Assembly (NCBI GenBank): GCA_041690255.1
Contig: JAWLHU010000001.1
Location: 62,001-126,000, forward strand
Direction: 5' to 3'
Length of the DNA: 64,000 nt
DNA from: JAWLHU01 sp041690255
GTDB taxonomy: Bacteria > Bacillota > Sulfobacillia > Symbiobacteriales > Symbiobacteriaceae
The position numbers and the translations under genes are program-made. Positions 23,315 through 39,945 of this stretch are shown here, piece by piece (the first letter of the stretch is position 1; each line of letters opens with the position of its first letter). The notes under the pieces are model-generated. The model ran no database searches, was not told the origin of the DNA, and saw only the letters and a program-made list of their open reading frames with translations.

Positions 23315-23648
23315 TGCCATCATAGCATGGTTCTTTGGGATCATGCCGTGGTATCCTGACCATTTACCCTGGAGATTTGGGGATATCGACGGGGAAGGGG
23401 AGCGATAGCGTGCATAGTTTTCGCTTTCCAGGATATCAATAGAGGATGTGTCTCCCTGGAAACACCGTCCATAAGCGGATAGGTACGGTGTTGCCTTTTT
23501 GTTTTTCGGTTCTGGCTCCAGTTTCTCCTGCTGGGGAAGATCTCCCAAACAGGAGGGTTTTATAGACATCGAGCGCTTCCGCGGTGGGCACTTCCAAACG
23601 GGGAGCTTCTTGATGGCCACCAAACACGAGTGAGGAGGCCAAGACCGC
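23315..23648 (+). promoter_or_regulatory. rpoB leader with internal terminator (attenuator)
   Basis: About 330 nt of untranslated leader. AACACCGT (23461-23468) pairs with ACGGTGTT (23485-23492) and is followed by GCCTTTTTGTTTTT, an intrinsic terminator about 150 nt after the start site and 145 nt before rpoB. Partial read-through would set RNA polymerase synthesis. No open reading frame is supported here. Confidence 0.7.
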
Positions 23649-27542
<3,894 letters not shown>

Positions 27543-27561
27543 TAGGGGAGGTTGCTGATCG

Positions 27562-31098
<3,537 letters not shown>

Positions 31099-31110
31099 GC
31101 AACAAGTACG

Positions 31111-31150
31111 GGACCCGACTGCCAGGAATGGCGGTCGGGTCCCCTTCTCA
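31111..31150 (+). terminator. Terminator of rpoBC
   Basis: GGACCCGAC (31111-31119) pairs with GTCGGGTCC (31134-31142), with an inner GCC/GGC pairing. The tail is CCCTTCTC, only moderately T-rich. Confidence 0.8.
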
Positions 31151-31173
31151 CCAGAGGAGGTCTTCTTATAGCG

Positions 31174-31254
31174 ATGAACCAGGCGCATTTGTTGAGGGAA
31201 CTGCAGAACGTGGGCCGCAGCGTGGAGCGGCGCTTTTCACTCATGCCTTCCTAG
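31174..31254 (+). CDS. Possible 26-aa peptide after rpoC
   Basis: ATG at 31174 preceded by AGAGGAGG about 13 nt upstream, encoding MNQAHLLRELQNVGRSVERR and six more residues. The SD is excellent but distant, and the frame is very short. It may be a genuine micropeptide or a remnant of a gene that once followed rpoC. Weakly supported. Confidence 0.25.
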   Translation: MNQAHLLRELQNVGRSVERRFSLMPS

Positions 31255-31270
31255 ACAAGTCCTCTCCCGA

Positions 31271-31299
31271 TTGCCAAACATACTATCCTGCGCGATAAT
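31271..31299 (+). promoter_or_regulatory. Promoter of the 140-aa membrane protein gene
   Basis: TTGCCA (31271-31276), 17 bp, GATAAT (31294-31299), 34 nt before the ATG. Confidence 0.7.
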
Positions 31300-31333
31300 T
31301 TCAGCAGTAACCTTAGAGGGGAAGGGGAATCGC

Positions 31334-31756
31334 ATGGAGCGCCTGACTCTGCCACAGCCCTATCGCACTGTCCTCCTCTGGGGCAGTGCAGCATGGACCA
31401 TTTCCGGACTGATCGGGGTCATCCTTTGGCTCACGCTGGACCGTCCTTTGACGATCATGGTGATCTCGGCGAACGACGCGGCTTTCCTTCTGCTCCTGCT
31501 GCCCTGGTTCATCAGCTCGGTCCTCTTCCAGGCAAGCCGGAGGGCAGCCATGCAGGAGACGATGACCCGGTCCTGGCAGGGGGGCAGCCACGAGGCGGTC
31601 GAGCGGGACTCGGTCGAGGCAATGACCGGGAGGCGATGGATTGGCTCCTTTGAGACCGGGACCGCCCTCATGGCCCTGGTGGTCTTGGCCTTGGATCTCC
31701 TCCTGCGGCTAGTATTAGGCTTTGGCTGGGCTCCGCTCCCGGTCTTCGGTGCATAG
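31334..31756 (+). CDS. 140-aa three-helix membrane protein, unknown (paralogue of 62591-62938)
   Basis: ATG at 31334 after GAGGGGAAGGGG. Predicted helices lie at about residues 15-35, 42-65 and 115-135, with an Arg/Glu-rich cytoplasmic loop between helices 2 and 3. The opening YRTVLLW and the ending DLLLRLVLGFGWAP closely match the protein at 62591-62938 (YRTVLW, DLLVRAVLGLGWEP), so the two are paralogues of an unrecognised family. It is monocistronic, between rpoC and a convergent lipoprotein gene. Confidence 0.75.
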   Translation: MERLTLPQPYRTVLLWGSAAWTISGLIGVILWLTLDRPLTIMVISANDAAFLLLLLPWFISSVLFQASRRAAMQETMTRSWQGGSHEAVERDSVEAMTGRRWIGSFETGTALMALVVLALDLLLRLVLGFGWAPLPVFGA

Positions 31757-31771
31757 AGATGGCGAGGCCTG

Positions 31772-32926
31772 TTAGCTGCTGAGGCTGTCGACCCGCCATT
31801 CCCGATCCGGGTATCGGGTCAGACGGAGCATCAGGGTCTTCCCATCCGGCCCCCTTAGCAGAACGGTCGCCTGGCGTTGGGCCTCGGTCAGAGTGGTACG
31901 AGCGGCAGGAGGTAGCAGGTGCCAGTTGTGCATTTCGGCCATCTGAATGCCCTCCGGGTCTTCCCATGTTGGCGTCCACTCCAGGGGATCCGGAATCAGG
32001 CCGGCAATCTGGTCAACCAACGACGGGTCGGCTACTAAGGCGAGAGCCCGTTCCCGATTGCCGGCGGCAGCCGCACCGAGGAGGTAGTTGACCGCATCCA
32101 ACGGATAGGAGTAGGTCCGACGCCCCAATTCCGAGAGCATTGAACCCTCCACCTCCACAAGGAGTTGATCAGCCACGGGCATGCAAGCGTTGCAGGACCA
32201 GGCCAGCGGCCCCCCTTCAGCACCACGGTAGGTGAGCAGGATCAGGTTTTCGCCGGGGGATTCGAAGTGGGCCTTCTGATGGGGAGTGATCATGGGCATC
32301 AGGCTCAATTGGCCCTCGGGCGTCAAAGTTCCATATAAGAGTGAAGCGAAGCCACCCGTTCCTCCCATCCGGCCCACTACATACAGTTCCGGCTTCTCGT
32401 CCGGAAAGCGGGCGATCACGGTGGAGAGGTGCTCAATCGCGCCGGCTTCGCCATCCAGCGGCTCAACCGCGGCCAGTTGCCATCCGTCCCCCGTCTGCCA
32501 GCCGAAGACGAAAGGAACGCCATCGCTGCCGAACTGGCCGCGGACAAAGAACGAGTCGCTCCCAGCGGTCGCATCTACCGCGGCGCAGGGGAAGCTTTGC
32601 TTCTCCTTCTTGTACTCGGCCTGCGCGCGTGATTCCCAGTCCTTAACGATCTCGTCGACTGTCCAACCCTTCAACAGAGGGGTTAGCACAGTACGAAGCG
32701 CCTCGGCCCGCCTCGGCACCGGCAGGTCGGCGTTACAGAAGTCGCCGGCCATGAGCCCATCGAACAGGGAGACCCGCTGACTGCTGTCGCCGGGTGGTGC
32801 GTCTGGCGCCTGGCCACCTCCTTGAGCGCCGATGCCTGGTACCGGTGCAGGTGCTTGCGAAGGCCCCGCCCCACCGCAGCCGGCCAAGAGTAGAAGCAGG
32901 AGCACGGAGAGCAGGACACGCCTCAT
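31772..32926 (-). CDS. Lipoprotein of unknown function
   Basis: 384 aa, ATG at 32926 with AGGAGG 10 nt upstream. The lipoprotein signal peptide has a lipobox LLAGC (Cys17), followed by a Gly/Pro/Ala-rich linker (18-45). The mature part has a repeated beta-rich pattern and three further Cys-containing spots (DFCNAD, FPCAAV, CNACMP). No enzymatic motif is recognised. It is convergent with the 140-aa membrane protein gene and divergent from the methyltransferase gene. Probably an envelope protein anchored outside the cytoplasmic membrane. Confidence 0.8.
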   Translation of the reverse strand: MRRVLLSVLLLLLLAGCGGAGPSQAPAPVPGIGAQGGGQAPDAPPGDSSQRVSLFDGLMAGDFCNADLPVPRRAEALRTVLTPLLKGWTVDEIVKDWESRAQAEYKKEKQSFPCAAVDATAGSDSFFVRGQFGSDGVPFVFGWQTGDGWQLAAVEPLDGEAGAIEHLSTVIARFPDEKPELYVVGRMGGTGGFASLLYGTLTPEGQLSLMPMITPHQKAHFESPGENLILLTYRGAEGGPLAWSCNACMPVADQLLVEVEGSMLSELGRRTYSYPLDAVNYLLGAAAAGNRERALALVADPSLVDQIAGLIPDPLEWTPTWEDPEGIQMAEMHNWHLLPPAARTTLTEAQRQATVLLRGPDGKTLMLRLTRYPDREWRVDSLSS

Positions 32927-33012
32927 GACTGGAAATCCTCCTGATTGAGACTCTTTATCGCTTCTCCATTGGATTCAGAGGTGCGAATGGTCTTTCCTCC
33001 CCCTAAAAGGAC

Positions 33013-33041
33013 TTGCTTTCCATTCTTTTTTCGGGTACCAT
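33013..33041 (+). promoter_or_regulatory. Promoter of the methyltransferase gene
   Basis: TTGCTT (33013-33018), 17 bp, TACCAT (33036-33041). Confidence 0.65.
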
Positions 33042-33074
33042 TGCTACGCGTTTAGACGTGCCCACGCCGCAGTA

Positions 33075-33113
33075 CCTGCGACGCCCGGATATTCCGGCAC
33101 GCAGGGCTTTTTT
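33075..33113 (+). terminator. Attenuator-like terminator immediately before the methyltransferase gene
   Basis: CCTGC...GCAGG encloses GCC-c-GGA-TAT-TCC-GGC and is followed by GCTTTTTTG; the coding start is only 8 nt after the T run. With the promoter 35 nt upstream, nearly the whole leader is a terminator, suggesting premature termination control. Confidence 0.7.
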
Positions 33114-33121
33114 GTCCAGAG

Positions 33122-33733
33122 ATGGGGGTTCCGACACTGAGCGAGCACTACTTCACCAACCAGCCTTCCACAGCGCATGATGAGACAACCTTCACGGCTA
33201 CGCTGCGAGGAATGGCCTTCACCTTCACCACCGATGCCGGGGTCTTCTCCCGGGACCGGGTCGATTTCGGATCGCTTCTATTAATAGAAACGATGCGGAT
33301 CGGTTCGACCGATACCGTCCTCGATATCGGCTGCGGCTACGGACCGATCGGTTCGGCAGCGGCCAGGCTGGCCAGTGAAGGACAGGTTTACATGGTAGAT
33401 GTGAACGAGCGGGCGGCCATGCTGGCTCGGCGCAACCTGAAGGCGAATCAGATCAGCAATGCGGAGGTCCGGGTGGGTGATGCGCTCGAACCGGTGCGCG
33501 GTATCGCATTTGACACGATCCTGACCAACCCACCGATCCGGGCAGGCAAGCAGGTGATCTACCGCATGGTAGATGAAGCCCACGACGCCCTGAAGCCTGG
33601 TGGATCACTCTGGGTGGTTATCCAGAACAAGCAAGGCGCACCAAGTATGAAGAAGCGACTTCAAGAGACCTTCGGGAATGTCCTGGATGTCGAACGCAAG
33701 GCGGGCTATCACATCTTTCGGGCGGTCAGGTAA
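33122..33733 (+). CDS. RsmC/YbxB-like class I SAM methyltransferase
   Basis: 203 aa. SAM-binding motif I is VLDIGCGYGPIG (about 68-79), acidic motif II is VDVNERA, and the catalytic NPPIRAGK motif matches rRNA guanine-N2 methyltransferases of the RsmC group. The Bacillus homologue YbxB is likewise found in the rpoB region. The annotated ATG at 33122 has no SD. Family N-termini resemble the LSEHYFT segment here, whose CTG (33137) lies 8 nt after GGGGG, so a CTG start is possible. The substrate is probably rRNA. Confidence 0.85.
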   Translation: MGVPTLSEHYFTNQPSTAHDETTFTATLRGMAFTFTTDAGVFSRDRVDFGSLLLIETMRIGSTDTVLDIGCGYGPIGSAAARLASEGQVYMVDVNERAAMLARRNLKANQISNAEVRVGDALEPVRGIAFDTILTNPPIRAGKQVIYRMVDEAHDALKPGGSLWVVIQNKQGAPSMKKRLQETFGNVLDVERKAGYHIFRAVR

Positions 33734-33745
33734 ACCGGATCTGCA

Positions 33746-33789
33746 TTCCAGCGAAAACGCGCGGGAGCGCGCGAAAAACCGCGCTGGAA
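33746..33789. repeat. Nested inverted repeat
   Basis: TTCCAGCG (33746-33753) pairs with CGCTGGAA (33782-33789), enclosing a CGCGC-GGGA-GCGCG hairpin (33758-33771). It has no T run and lies between the methyltransferase stop and the next promoter. Confidence 0.6.
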
Positions 33790-33811
33790 CGGAATCTCGG
33801 GCGACTTTTGC

Positions 33812-33840
33812 TTGACTCCCCATATACCCGCGAGTACAAT
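33812..33840 (+). promoter_or_regulatory. Promoter of the L7Ae-rpsL-rpsG operon
   Basis: TTGACT (33812-33817), 17 bp, TACAAT (33835-33840). A strong match located 35 nt before the L7Ae-like gene. Confidence 0.85.
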
Positions 33841-33875
33841 ATGAAAGTGTGCCTGAGCAGGAGGTTTTTGGGGCG

Positions 33876-34127
33876 ATGGGCTTGGAGCGGTTGAAAGCAG
33901 CACGCAAGAAGAGCATCGGGACCAAGCAGACTGTAAAGGCCATCGAAAAGGGATCCGCCCGTGAGGTTTTCGTTGCTCGGGACGCTGAGGAGCACGTGAC
34001 CCGTGACGTCTTCAAGGCGGCTCGCGAAAAGGGTCTCGAAGTCATTCTAGTTGAGTCTATGGTAGCGCTGGGCAAAGCCTGCGGGATCGAGGTGGCAGCA
34101 GCGGCTGCGGCGGTCCTGGAGGGGTAA
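33876..34127 (+). CDS. L7Ae-family K-turn RNA-binding protein (YbxF-like)
   Basis: 83 aa from the ATG at 33876, with AGGAGG 11 nt upstream; an upstream GTG frame is disfavoured because Bacillus YbxF is 82 aa and aligns from here. Signatures IGTKQTVKAIEKGSA and the C-terminal ALGKACGIEV match L7Ae/YbxF. These proteins bind kink-turns in RNA. It sits directly before rpsL as in Bacillus (the ybxF-rpsL-rpsG order). Confidence 0.93.
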   Translation: MGLERLKAARKKSIGTKQTVKAIEKGSAREVFVARDAEEHVTRDVFKAAREKGLEVILVESMVALGKACGIEVAAAAAAVLEG

Positions 34128-34176
34128 CCCCGCTCCTGTATTGACGAGCCTCACAGGGAAGGAGGTGCATCAGTCC

Positions 34177-34569
34177 GTGCCGACGATTAACCAGCTGGTC
34201 CGACAGGGCCGTGAGGTTCTGGCCGAGAAGTCCGCTTCCCCGGCGCTGAAGTCCAACCCCTTCAAGCGCGGTGTCTGCACCGTCGTGAAGACCACCACGC
34301 CGAAGAAGCCGAACTCCGCTCTGCGGAAGATCGCTCGTGTCCGCCTCACCAACGGTATCGAAGTTACTGCTTACATTCCTGGTATCGGTCACAACCTGCA
34401 GGAGCACTCTGTGGTTCTGGTCCGCGGTGGTCGTGTTAAGGACCTCCCCGGTGTCCGTTACCACATCGTCCGCGGCGCTCTCGACGCTTCTGGCGTTGCG
34501 AACCGCAAGCAGGCCCGTTCCAAGTACGGTGCCAAGAAGAAGCAGGCTGTCGCTGCCAAGAAGAAGTAA
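34177..34569 (+). CDS. rpsL: 30S ribosomal protein S12
   Basis: 130 aa from the GTG at 34177 with GGAAGGAGGTG upstream; the open frame extends further 5' but lacks an SD. It contains the decoding-centre segments TTTPKKPNSALRK and PGIGHNLQEHSVVLVRGGR with wild-type-like Lys residues, and a Lys-rich C-terminus. It monitors codon-anticodon geometry; first ribosomal gene of the str cluster. Confidence 0.97.
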   Translation: MPTINQLVRQGREVLAEKSASPALKSNPFKRGVCTVVKTTTPKKPNSALRKIARVRLTNGIEVTAYIPGIGHNLQEHSVVLVRGGRVKDLPGVRYHIVRGALDASGVANRKQARSKYGAKKKQAVAAKKK

Positions 34570-34669
34570 GTTCACCGGGGGCGGGAAGAGTAGTCGATCC
34601 CTTCGACGAAGTGAGCCCTACATGGGAAGACTTGCCGCCCAGAGTTAGTAAGAAGAGAGGGGTACCAAT

Positions 34670-35140
34670 ATGCCGCGTCGTGGCCACGTGCCGAAGCGCG
34701 AGGTGCTGCCGGATCCGATCTATAACTCGGAACTGGTCACCCGCATTGTTAACAAGATCATGCTCGATGGCAAGAAGGGCGTCGCCCAGCAGATTTTCTA
34801 CGGTGCGCTTTCGACCGCATCCACCAAGCTCGGCAAGGAGCCGCTGGATGTTCTGGAGACCGCGCTGAAGAATATCATGCCGGTGCTCGAGGTCCGGCCC
34901 CGTCGAGTGGGCGGTGCTACCTACCAGGTGCCGATGGAAGTTCGTCCGGAGCGCCGTCAGGCCCTGGGCATTCGGTGGCTGGTCAACTACGCTCGTGGTC
35001 GCGGTGAGCGCACCATGCAGGATCGCTTGGCCGCTGAGTTCGCGGACGCCTACAACAACACGGGCGCTGCCGTGAAGAAGCGTGAAGAGGTCCACAAGAT
35101 GGCGGAAGCCAACAAGCCGTTCGCCCACTACCGCTGGTAG
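34670..35140 (+). CDS. rpsG: 30S ribosomal protein S7
   Basis: 156 aa, ATG at 34670 after GAGAGGGG. It begins MPRRGHVPKREVLPDPIYNS and ends in HRW-type residues (AHYRW). S7 initiates assembly of the 30S head and in E. coli represses the str operon. A 100-nt gap separates it from rpsL. Confidence 0.97.
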   Translation: MPRRGHVPKREVLPDPIYNSELVTRIVNKIMLDGKKGVAQQIFYGALSTASTKLGKEPLDVLETALKNIMPVLEVRPRRVGGATYQVPMEVRPERRQALGIRWLVNYARGRGERTMQDRLAAEFADAYNNTGAAVKKREEVHKMAEANKPFAHYRW

Positions 35141-35332
35141 TAGCAACATCCCGTTCGCTGCGGGTCTCGACACCCGTCACGCCGAACGGTTGAAGCAAGC
35201 CACACCGGGGCACTTGCTCGGGCTGCGGCAACAGCAAATTGGGGCCGCAGCCTGCGCCAGGTCACTTACACTCGCCTGGCGCCAAGGCACGGTTGTGGTT
35301 CGATAGAATCTGAAGCAATGGGGGGTGTCTCG
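35141..35332 (+). promoter_or_regulatory. Structured rpsG-fusA intergenic leader
   Basis: Four consecutive inverted repeats: CCGTTCG/CGAACGG (35151/35183) enclosing CGGGT/ACCCG; GCAAG/CTTGC (35195/35213); GGCTGCGGC/GCCGCAGCC (35221/35244); GCGCCAGG/CCTGGCGC (35254/35275). TAGAAT at 35304-35309 may be a -10. No gene is supported here. Confidence 0.55.
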
Positions 35333-37417
35333 ATGCCAAGACAGGTAACGCTGGATATGCTGCGTAACATCGGCATTATGGCTCACATCGATGCCGGCAA
35401 GACCACCACCACCGAACGTATCCTCTTCTACACTGGTAGGACCCACAAGTTGGGTGAGGTGCACGAGGGTGCGGCGACCATGGACTGGATGGTGCAGGAG
35501 CAGGAGCGGGGCATCACCATCACCTCCGCTGCTACCACCTGCTGGTGGAAGAATCATCGCATTAACATCATCGACACGCCCGGACACGTGGACTTCACCG
35601 TTGAGGTGGAGCGTTCCCTCCGAGTCCTTGACGGCGCCGTCGCTGTGTTCTGCGCCAAGGGTGGCGTTGAGCCCCAGTCCGAGACCGTCTGGCGCCAGGC
35701 CGACCGCTACGGGGTTCCCCGTATGGCCTACGTCAACAAGATGGATACGCTGGGCGCCGACTTCTACCGAGTGATCCAGATGATGAAGGACCGGCTGGCT
35801 GCCCGGCCGATCCCGATTCAGCTCCCGATCGGTAAGGAAGAGACTTTCAAGGGCATCGTTGACTTGGTCCGCAACGTGGCGATTGTCTACGGCGACGACA
35901 AGGGCAAGGATATCCAGGAAGTGGAGATTCCGGAGGATTTGAAGGAGCAGGCCGAGCTGTACCGTACCGAGCTGATCGAGGCCGCTACTGAGGCGGATGA
36001 CGAGCTCATGGAGAAGTACCTCGGCGGCGAGGAGCTGACCATCGAGGAGATCAAGCGAGGTCTGCGCAAGCTGACCATTGACTGCAAGGTCACCCCGGTC
36101 GTCTGCGGCTCTTCCTATAAGAACAAGGGCGTTCAGCCGATGCTCGACGCGGTTGTGGACTACATGCCCAGCCCGCTCGACATTCCGCCGATTGAGGGTG
36201 TTAACGCGGAGACCGGTGAGGAGATCAAGCGTCACGCTGACGACGCCGAGCCCTTCTCTGCACTGGCCTTCAAGATCGCAACCGACCCCTTCGTCGGCCG
36301 CCTCACCTTCATTCGCGTCTACTCTGGTCGCCTCGAGGGCGGCAGCTACGTTTACAACGCCACCAAGGGCAAGCGTGAGCGTGTCGGTCGTCTCGTGCAG
36401 ATGCACGCCAACCACCGTGAGGAGATCCCGAACGTCGAGACCGGCGACATCGCCGCTGTGGTCGGCCTGAAGGACACCACCACCGGTGACACCCTCTGCC
36501 TCGAGGACGCCCCGGTTATCCTTGAGTCCATGGAGTTCCCCGAGCCGGTTATCGAGCTGGCGGTCGAACCCAAGACGAAGGCTGACCAGGATAAGCTGGG
36601 CCAGTCCCTCGTGAAGCTCTCCGAAGAGGACCCGACCTTCCGGATGTACACCAACCAGGAGACTGGTCAGACGATCATCGCCGGCATGGGCGAGCTCCAC
36701 CTGGAGATCATCGTTGACCGCCTGCAGCGTGAGTTCAAGGTTGGCGTCAACGTCGGTAAGCCGCAGGTCTCCTACCGTGAGACGATCAAGGGCTCTGCGC
36801 GGAACGTCGAAGGCAAGTTTGTCCGCCAGTCCGGCGGTCGCGGCCAGTACGGCCACGCTGTTATCAACCTGGATCCGTCCGAGGTCGGTGCTGGCTTCGT
36901 CTTCGAGAATAAGATCGTCGGCGGTGTCGTTCCGAAGGAATACGTCGGCCCGATCGAAGCTGGTATCAAGGAAGCGCTCAACAACGGCATCCTCGCCGGC
37001 TTCCCGATCATCGACGTCAAGGTTCAGCTGGTCTTCGGTTCGTACCATGACGTTGACTCCAGCGAAGCGGCCTTTAAGATCGCCGGCTCGATGGCCTTCA
37101 AGGAGGCTGTCAGGCGGGCCACCCCGATCCTCCTCGAGCCTTACATGAAGGTGGAGGTCACCGTCCCGGAGGACTACATGGGCGACGTCATCGGTGACCT
37201 GAACAGCCGCCGTGGCCGCATTGAGGGTATGGAAGCCCGGGCCGGTGCCCAGGTGATCCGTGCTCAGGTACCGCTCGCTGAGATGTTCGGTTACGCTACC
37301 GACCTGCGCTCCCGGACCCAGGGCCGTGGCGTCTACTCGATGCAGTTTGACCACTATGAGGAGGTTCCTCAGAACGTGGCCAAGGTGATCATCGAGAAGG
37401 TCCAGGGCAAGGCCTAG
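35333..37417 (+). CDS. fusA: Elongation factor G
   Basis: 694 aa. The start is placed at the ATG at 35333 (MPRQVTLDML), because GGGGGGTG lies 6 nt upstream and EF-G proteins begin here; the ATG at 35318 lies in that SD. It has G1 AHIDAGKT, G3 DTPGHVDF, G4 NKMD and five-domain EF-G architecture. It is the translocation GTPase, followed by tuf after 85 nt. Confidence 0.97.
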   Translation: MPRQVTLDMLRNIGIMAHIDAGKTTTTERILFYTGRTHKLGEVHEGAATMDWMVQEQERGITITSAATTCWWKNHRINIIDTPGHVDFTVEVERSLRVLDGAVAVFCAKGGVEPQSETVWRQADRYGVPRMAYVNKMDTLGADFYRVIQMMKDRLAARPIPIQLPIGKEETFKGIVDLVRNVAIVYGDDKGKDIQEVEIPEDLKEQAELYRTELIEAATEADDELMEKYLGGEELTIEEIKRGLRKLTIDCKVTPVVCGSSYKNKGVQPMLDAVVDYMPSPLDIPPIEGVNAETGEEIKRHADDAEPFSALAFKIATDPFVGRLTFIRVYSGRLEGGSYVYNATKGKRERVGRLVQMHANHREEIPNVETGDIAAVVGLKDTTTGDTLCLEDAPVILESMEFPEPVIELAVEPKTKADQDKLGQSLVKLSEEDPTFRMYTNQETGQTIIAGMGELHLEIIVDRLQREFKVGVNVGKPQVSYRETIKGSARNVEGKFVRQSGGRGQYGHAVINLDPSEVGAGFVFENKIVGGVVPKEYVGPIEAGIKEALNNGILAGFPIIDVKVQLVFGSYHDVDSSEAAFKIAGSMAFKEAVRRATPILLEPYMKVEVTVPEDYMGDVIGDLNSRRGRIEGMEARAGAQVIRAQVPLAEMFGYATDLRSRTQGRGVYSMQFDHYEEVPQNVAKVIIEKVQGKA

Positions 37418-37502
37418 AGCCAGTCGGTTCGCATAACAACCTAAGGCTTTCACCCCGCGAGGGGTAAGGACACCAGGATTTAGTAAGGAGGAGTACCCGC
37501 CA

Positions 37503-38690
<1,188 letters not shown>

Positions 38691-38710
38691 TCAACTAGAA
38701 CATGGCTGAG

Positions 38711-38743
38711 CCCGGGGGGCTGGCCGAGAGGTCACCCCCCGGG
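38711..38743 (+). promoter_or_regulatory. Strong hairpin between tuf and rpsJ
   Basis: CCCGGGGGG (38711-38719) pairs with CCCCCCGGG (38735-38743) around a 15-nt loop. It is not followed by T residues (TTCGACC instead), so it may be an RNA processing/stability element or leader of the S10 operon rather than a terminator. Confidence 0.6.
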
Positions 38744-38799
38744 TTCGACCCTGGGTGTTTCGGGAGCAGTAACGCCCCTGATAGAGGAGGGAAAAAATC

Positions 38800-39108
38800 G
38801 TGGCCAACCAGAAGATCCGCATCAAGCTGCGGGCCTTCGACCACAAGATCCTCGACAGCTCTGCTGCGAAGATCGTCGAGACGGCCATTCGGACCGGTGC
38901 TAGCGTCAGCGGCCCGATCCCGCTGCCGACCGAGCGGAACGTCTACACCATCCTGACCGCCCCGAACGGCGAGAAGGATATCCGTGAGCAGTTCGAGATG
39001 CGTACGCATAAGCGGCTGATCGACATCGTGGAGCCTGGCTCCAAGACCGTCGAGGCGCTCATGAAGCTCGACCTGCCCGCCGGTGTGGACATCGAGATCA
39101 AGCTGTAA
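38800..39108 (+). CDS. rpsJ: 30S ribosomal protein S10
   Basis: 102 aa from the GTG at 38800 with GAGGAGGG upstream. It starts VANQKIRIKLRAFDHKILD and shows the full S10/NusE fold. Beyond the 30S head, S10 binds NusB and NusG in antitermination complexes. First gene of the S10 cluster. Confidence 0.98.
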   Translation: MANQKIRIKLRAFDHKILDSSAAKIVETAIRTGASVSGPIPLPTERNVYTILTAPNGEKDIREQFEMRTHKRLIDIVEPGSKTVEALMKLDLPAGVDIEIKL

Positions 39109-39283
39109 CTCAAGTCGGGGGAATTGCTACCCCCGCCAGGCCGGCAGGCGGCCTGCGGTATCGATCATGTCGCTGGGACTGGGTTGGCCTGCTGGAAGAG
39201 GTGGGCCGTAAGGCCTGCCGCCGTAATCGCTGATTGCGGCATCCCCCCGGATCCTCGCGACCACTGATGTGGAGGTGGCTTCT
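39109..39283 (+). promoter_or_regulatory. Structured rpsJ-rplC intergenic region
   Basis: 175 nt between S10 and L3, which are normally closer. It contains GGGGG/CCCCC (39118-39135) and GC-rich CCGCC/GGCGG inverted repeats. No gene is supported. It may carry autoregulatory signals of the S10 cluster. Confidence 0.4.
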
Positions 39284-39922
39284 GTGCAGAAGGGCATTCT
39301 GGGCAAGAAGTTGGGCATGACCCAGATCTTCGCCGCCGACGGTAAGATCGTCCCCGTCACCGTTGTGGAGGCCGGCCCCTGCGTCGTCGTCATGAAGAAG
39401 ACGACGGAGAGCGACGGCTACAACGCTGTCCAGGTCGGCTTTGACTCGATCAAGGAGAAGCTCGTTAACAAGCCCATGAAGGGACACTTCGCCAAGCATA
39501 ACGCGAAGGCGACTCGTTTCCTCCGTGAGTTCCGCCTCGATAGCATCGACGGTCTCAACGTCGGAGACGTCATTAAGGCCGACATCTTTGCCGAGGGCGA
39601 GCTGGTCGATGTCACCGGCATCTCTCGTGGTAAGGGCTTCGCCGGCGGCATCAAGCGGTGGAACTTCCACCGGAGCTTCATGGCCCACGGCTCGAAATAT
39701 CACCGTGGCCCGGGCTCCCTGGGCAAGCGCTCCTGGGCCCGTGTTCCGAAGGGCCGCAAGCTGCCCGGTCACCTGGGCACTGAAAAGGTTACCGTCCAGG
39801 GCCTGCGGGTTGTCCGGATCGACGCTGAGAAGAACCTCCTTCTGATCAAGGGCGCTGTCCCCGGCGCGAAGGGCTCTCTCATCACCGTCCGTGACTCCGT
39901 CAAGGCTGCTAAGGCCCGCTAG
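39284..39922 (+). CDS. rplC: 50S ribosomal protein L3
   Basis: 212 aa from the GTG at 39284, TGGAGGTG upstream (a GTG at 39269 overlaps the SD). It begins VQKGILGKKLGMTQIF; the extended loop GGIKRWNFHRSFMAHGSKYHR region reaches the peptidyl transferase centre. An early 50S assembly protein. Confidence 0.97.
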   Translation: MQKGILGKKLGMTQIFAADGKIVPVTVVEAGPCVVVMKKTTESDGYNAVQVGFDSIKEKLVNKPMKGHFAKHNAKATRFLREFRLDSIDGLNVGDVIKADIFAEGELVDVTGISRGKGFAGGIKRWNFHRSFMAHGSKYHRGPGSLGKRSWARVPKGRKLPGHLGTEKVTVQGLRVVRIDAEKNLLLIKGAVPGAKGSLITVRDSVKAAKAR

Positions 39923-39945
39923 TCGTTCCGAAAGGAGGAGCAAAC

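Noticed and set aside
38711..38743. Rho-independent terminator after tuf
   Set aside because: Very strong stem but followed by TTCGACC rather than a T run.
38700..38790. Functional tRNA gene after tuf
   Set aside because: D- and T-arm-like pieces are present but no full cloverleaf with an anticodon stem can be drawn; kept only as a low-interest observation.
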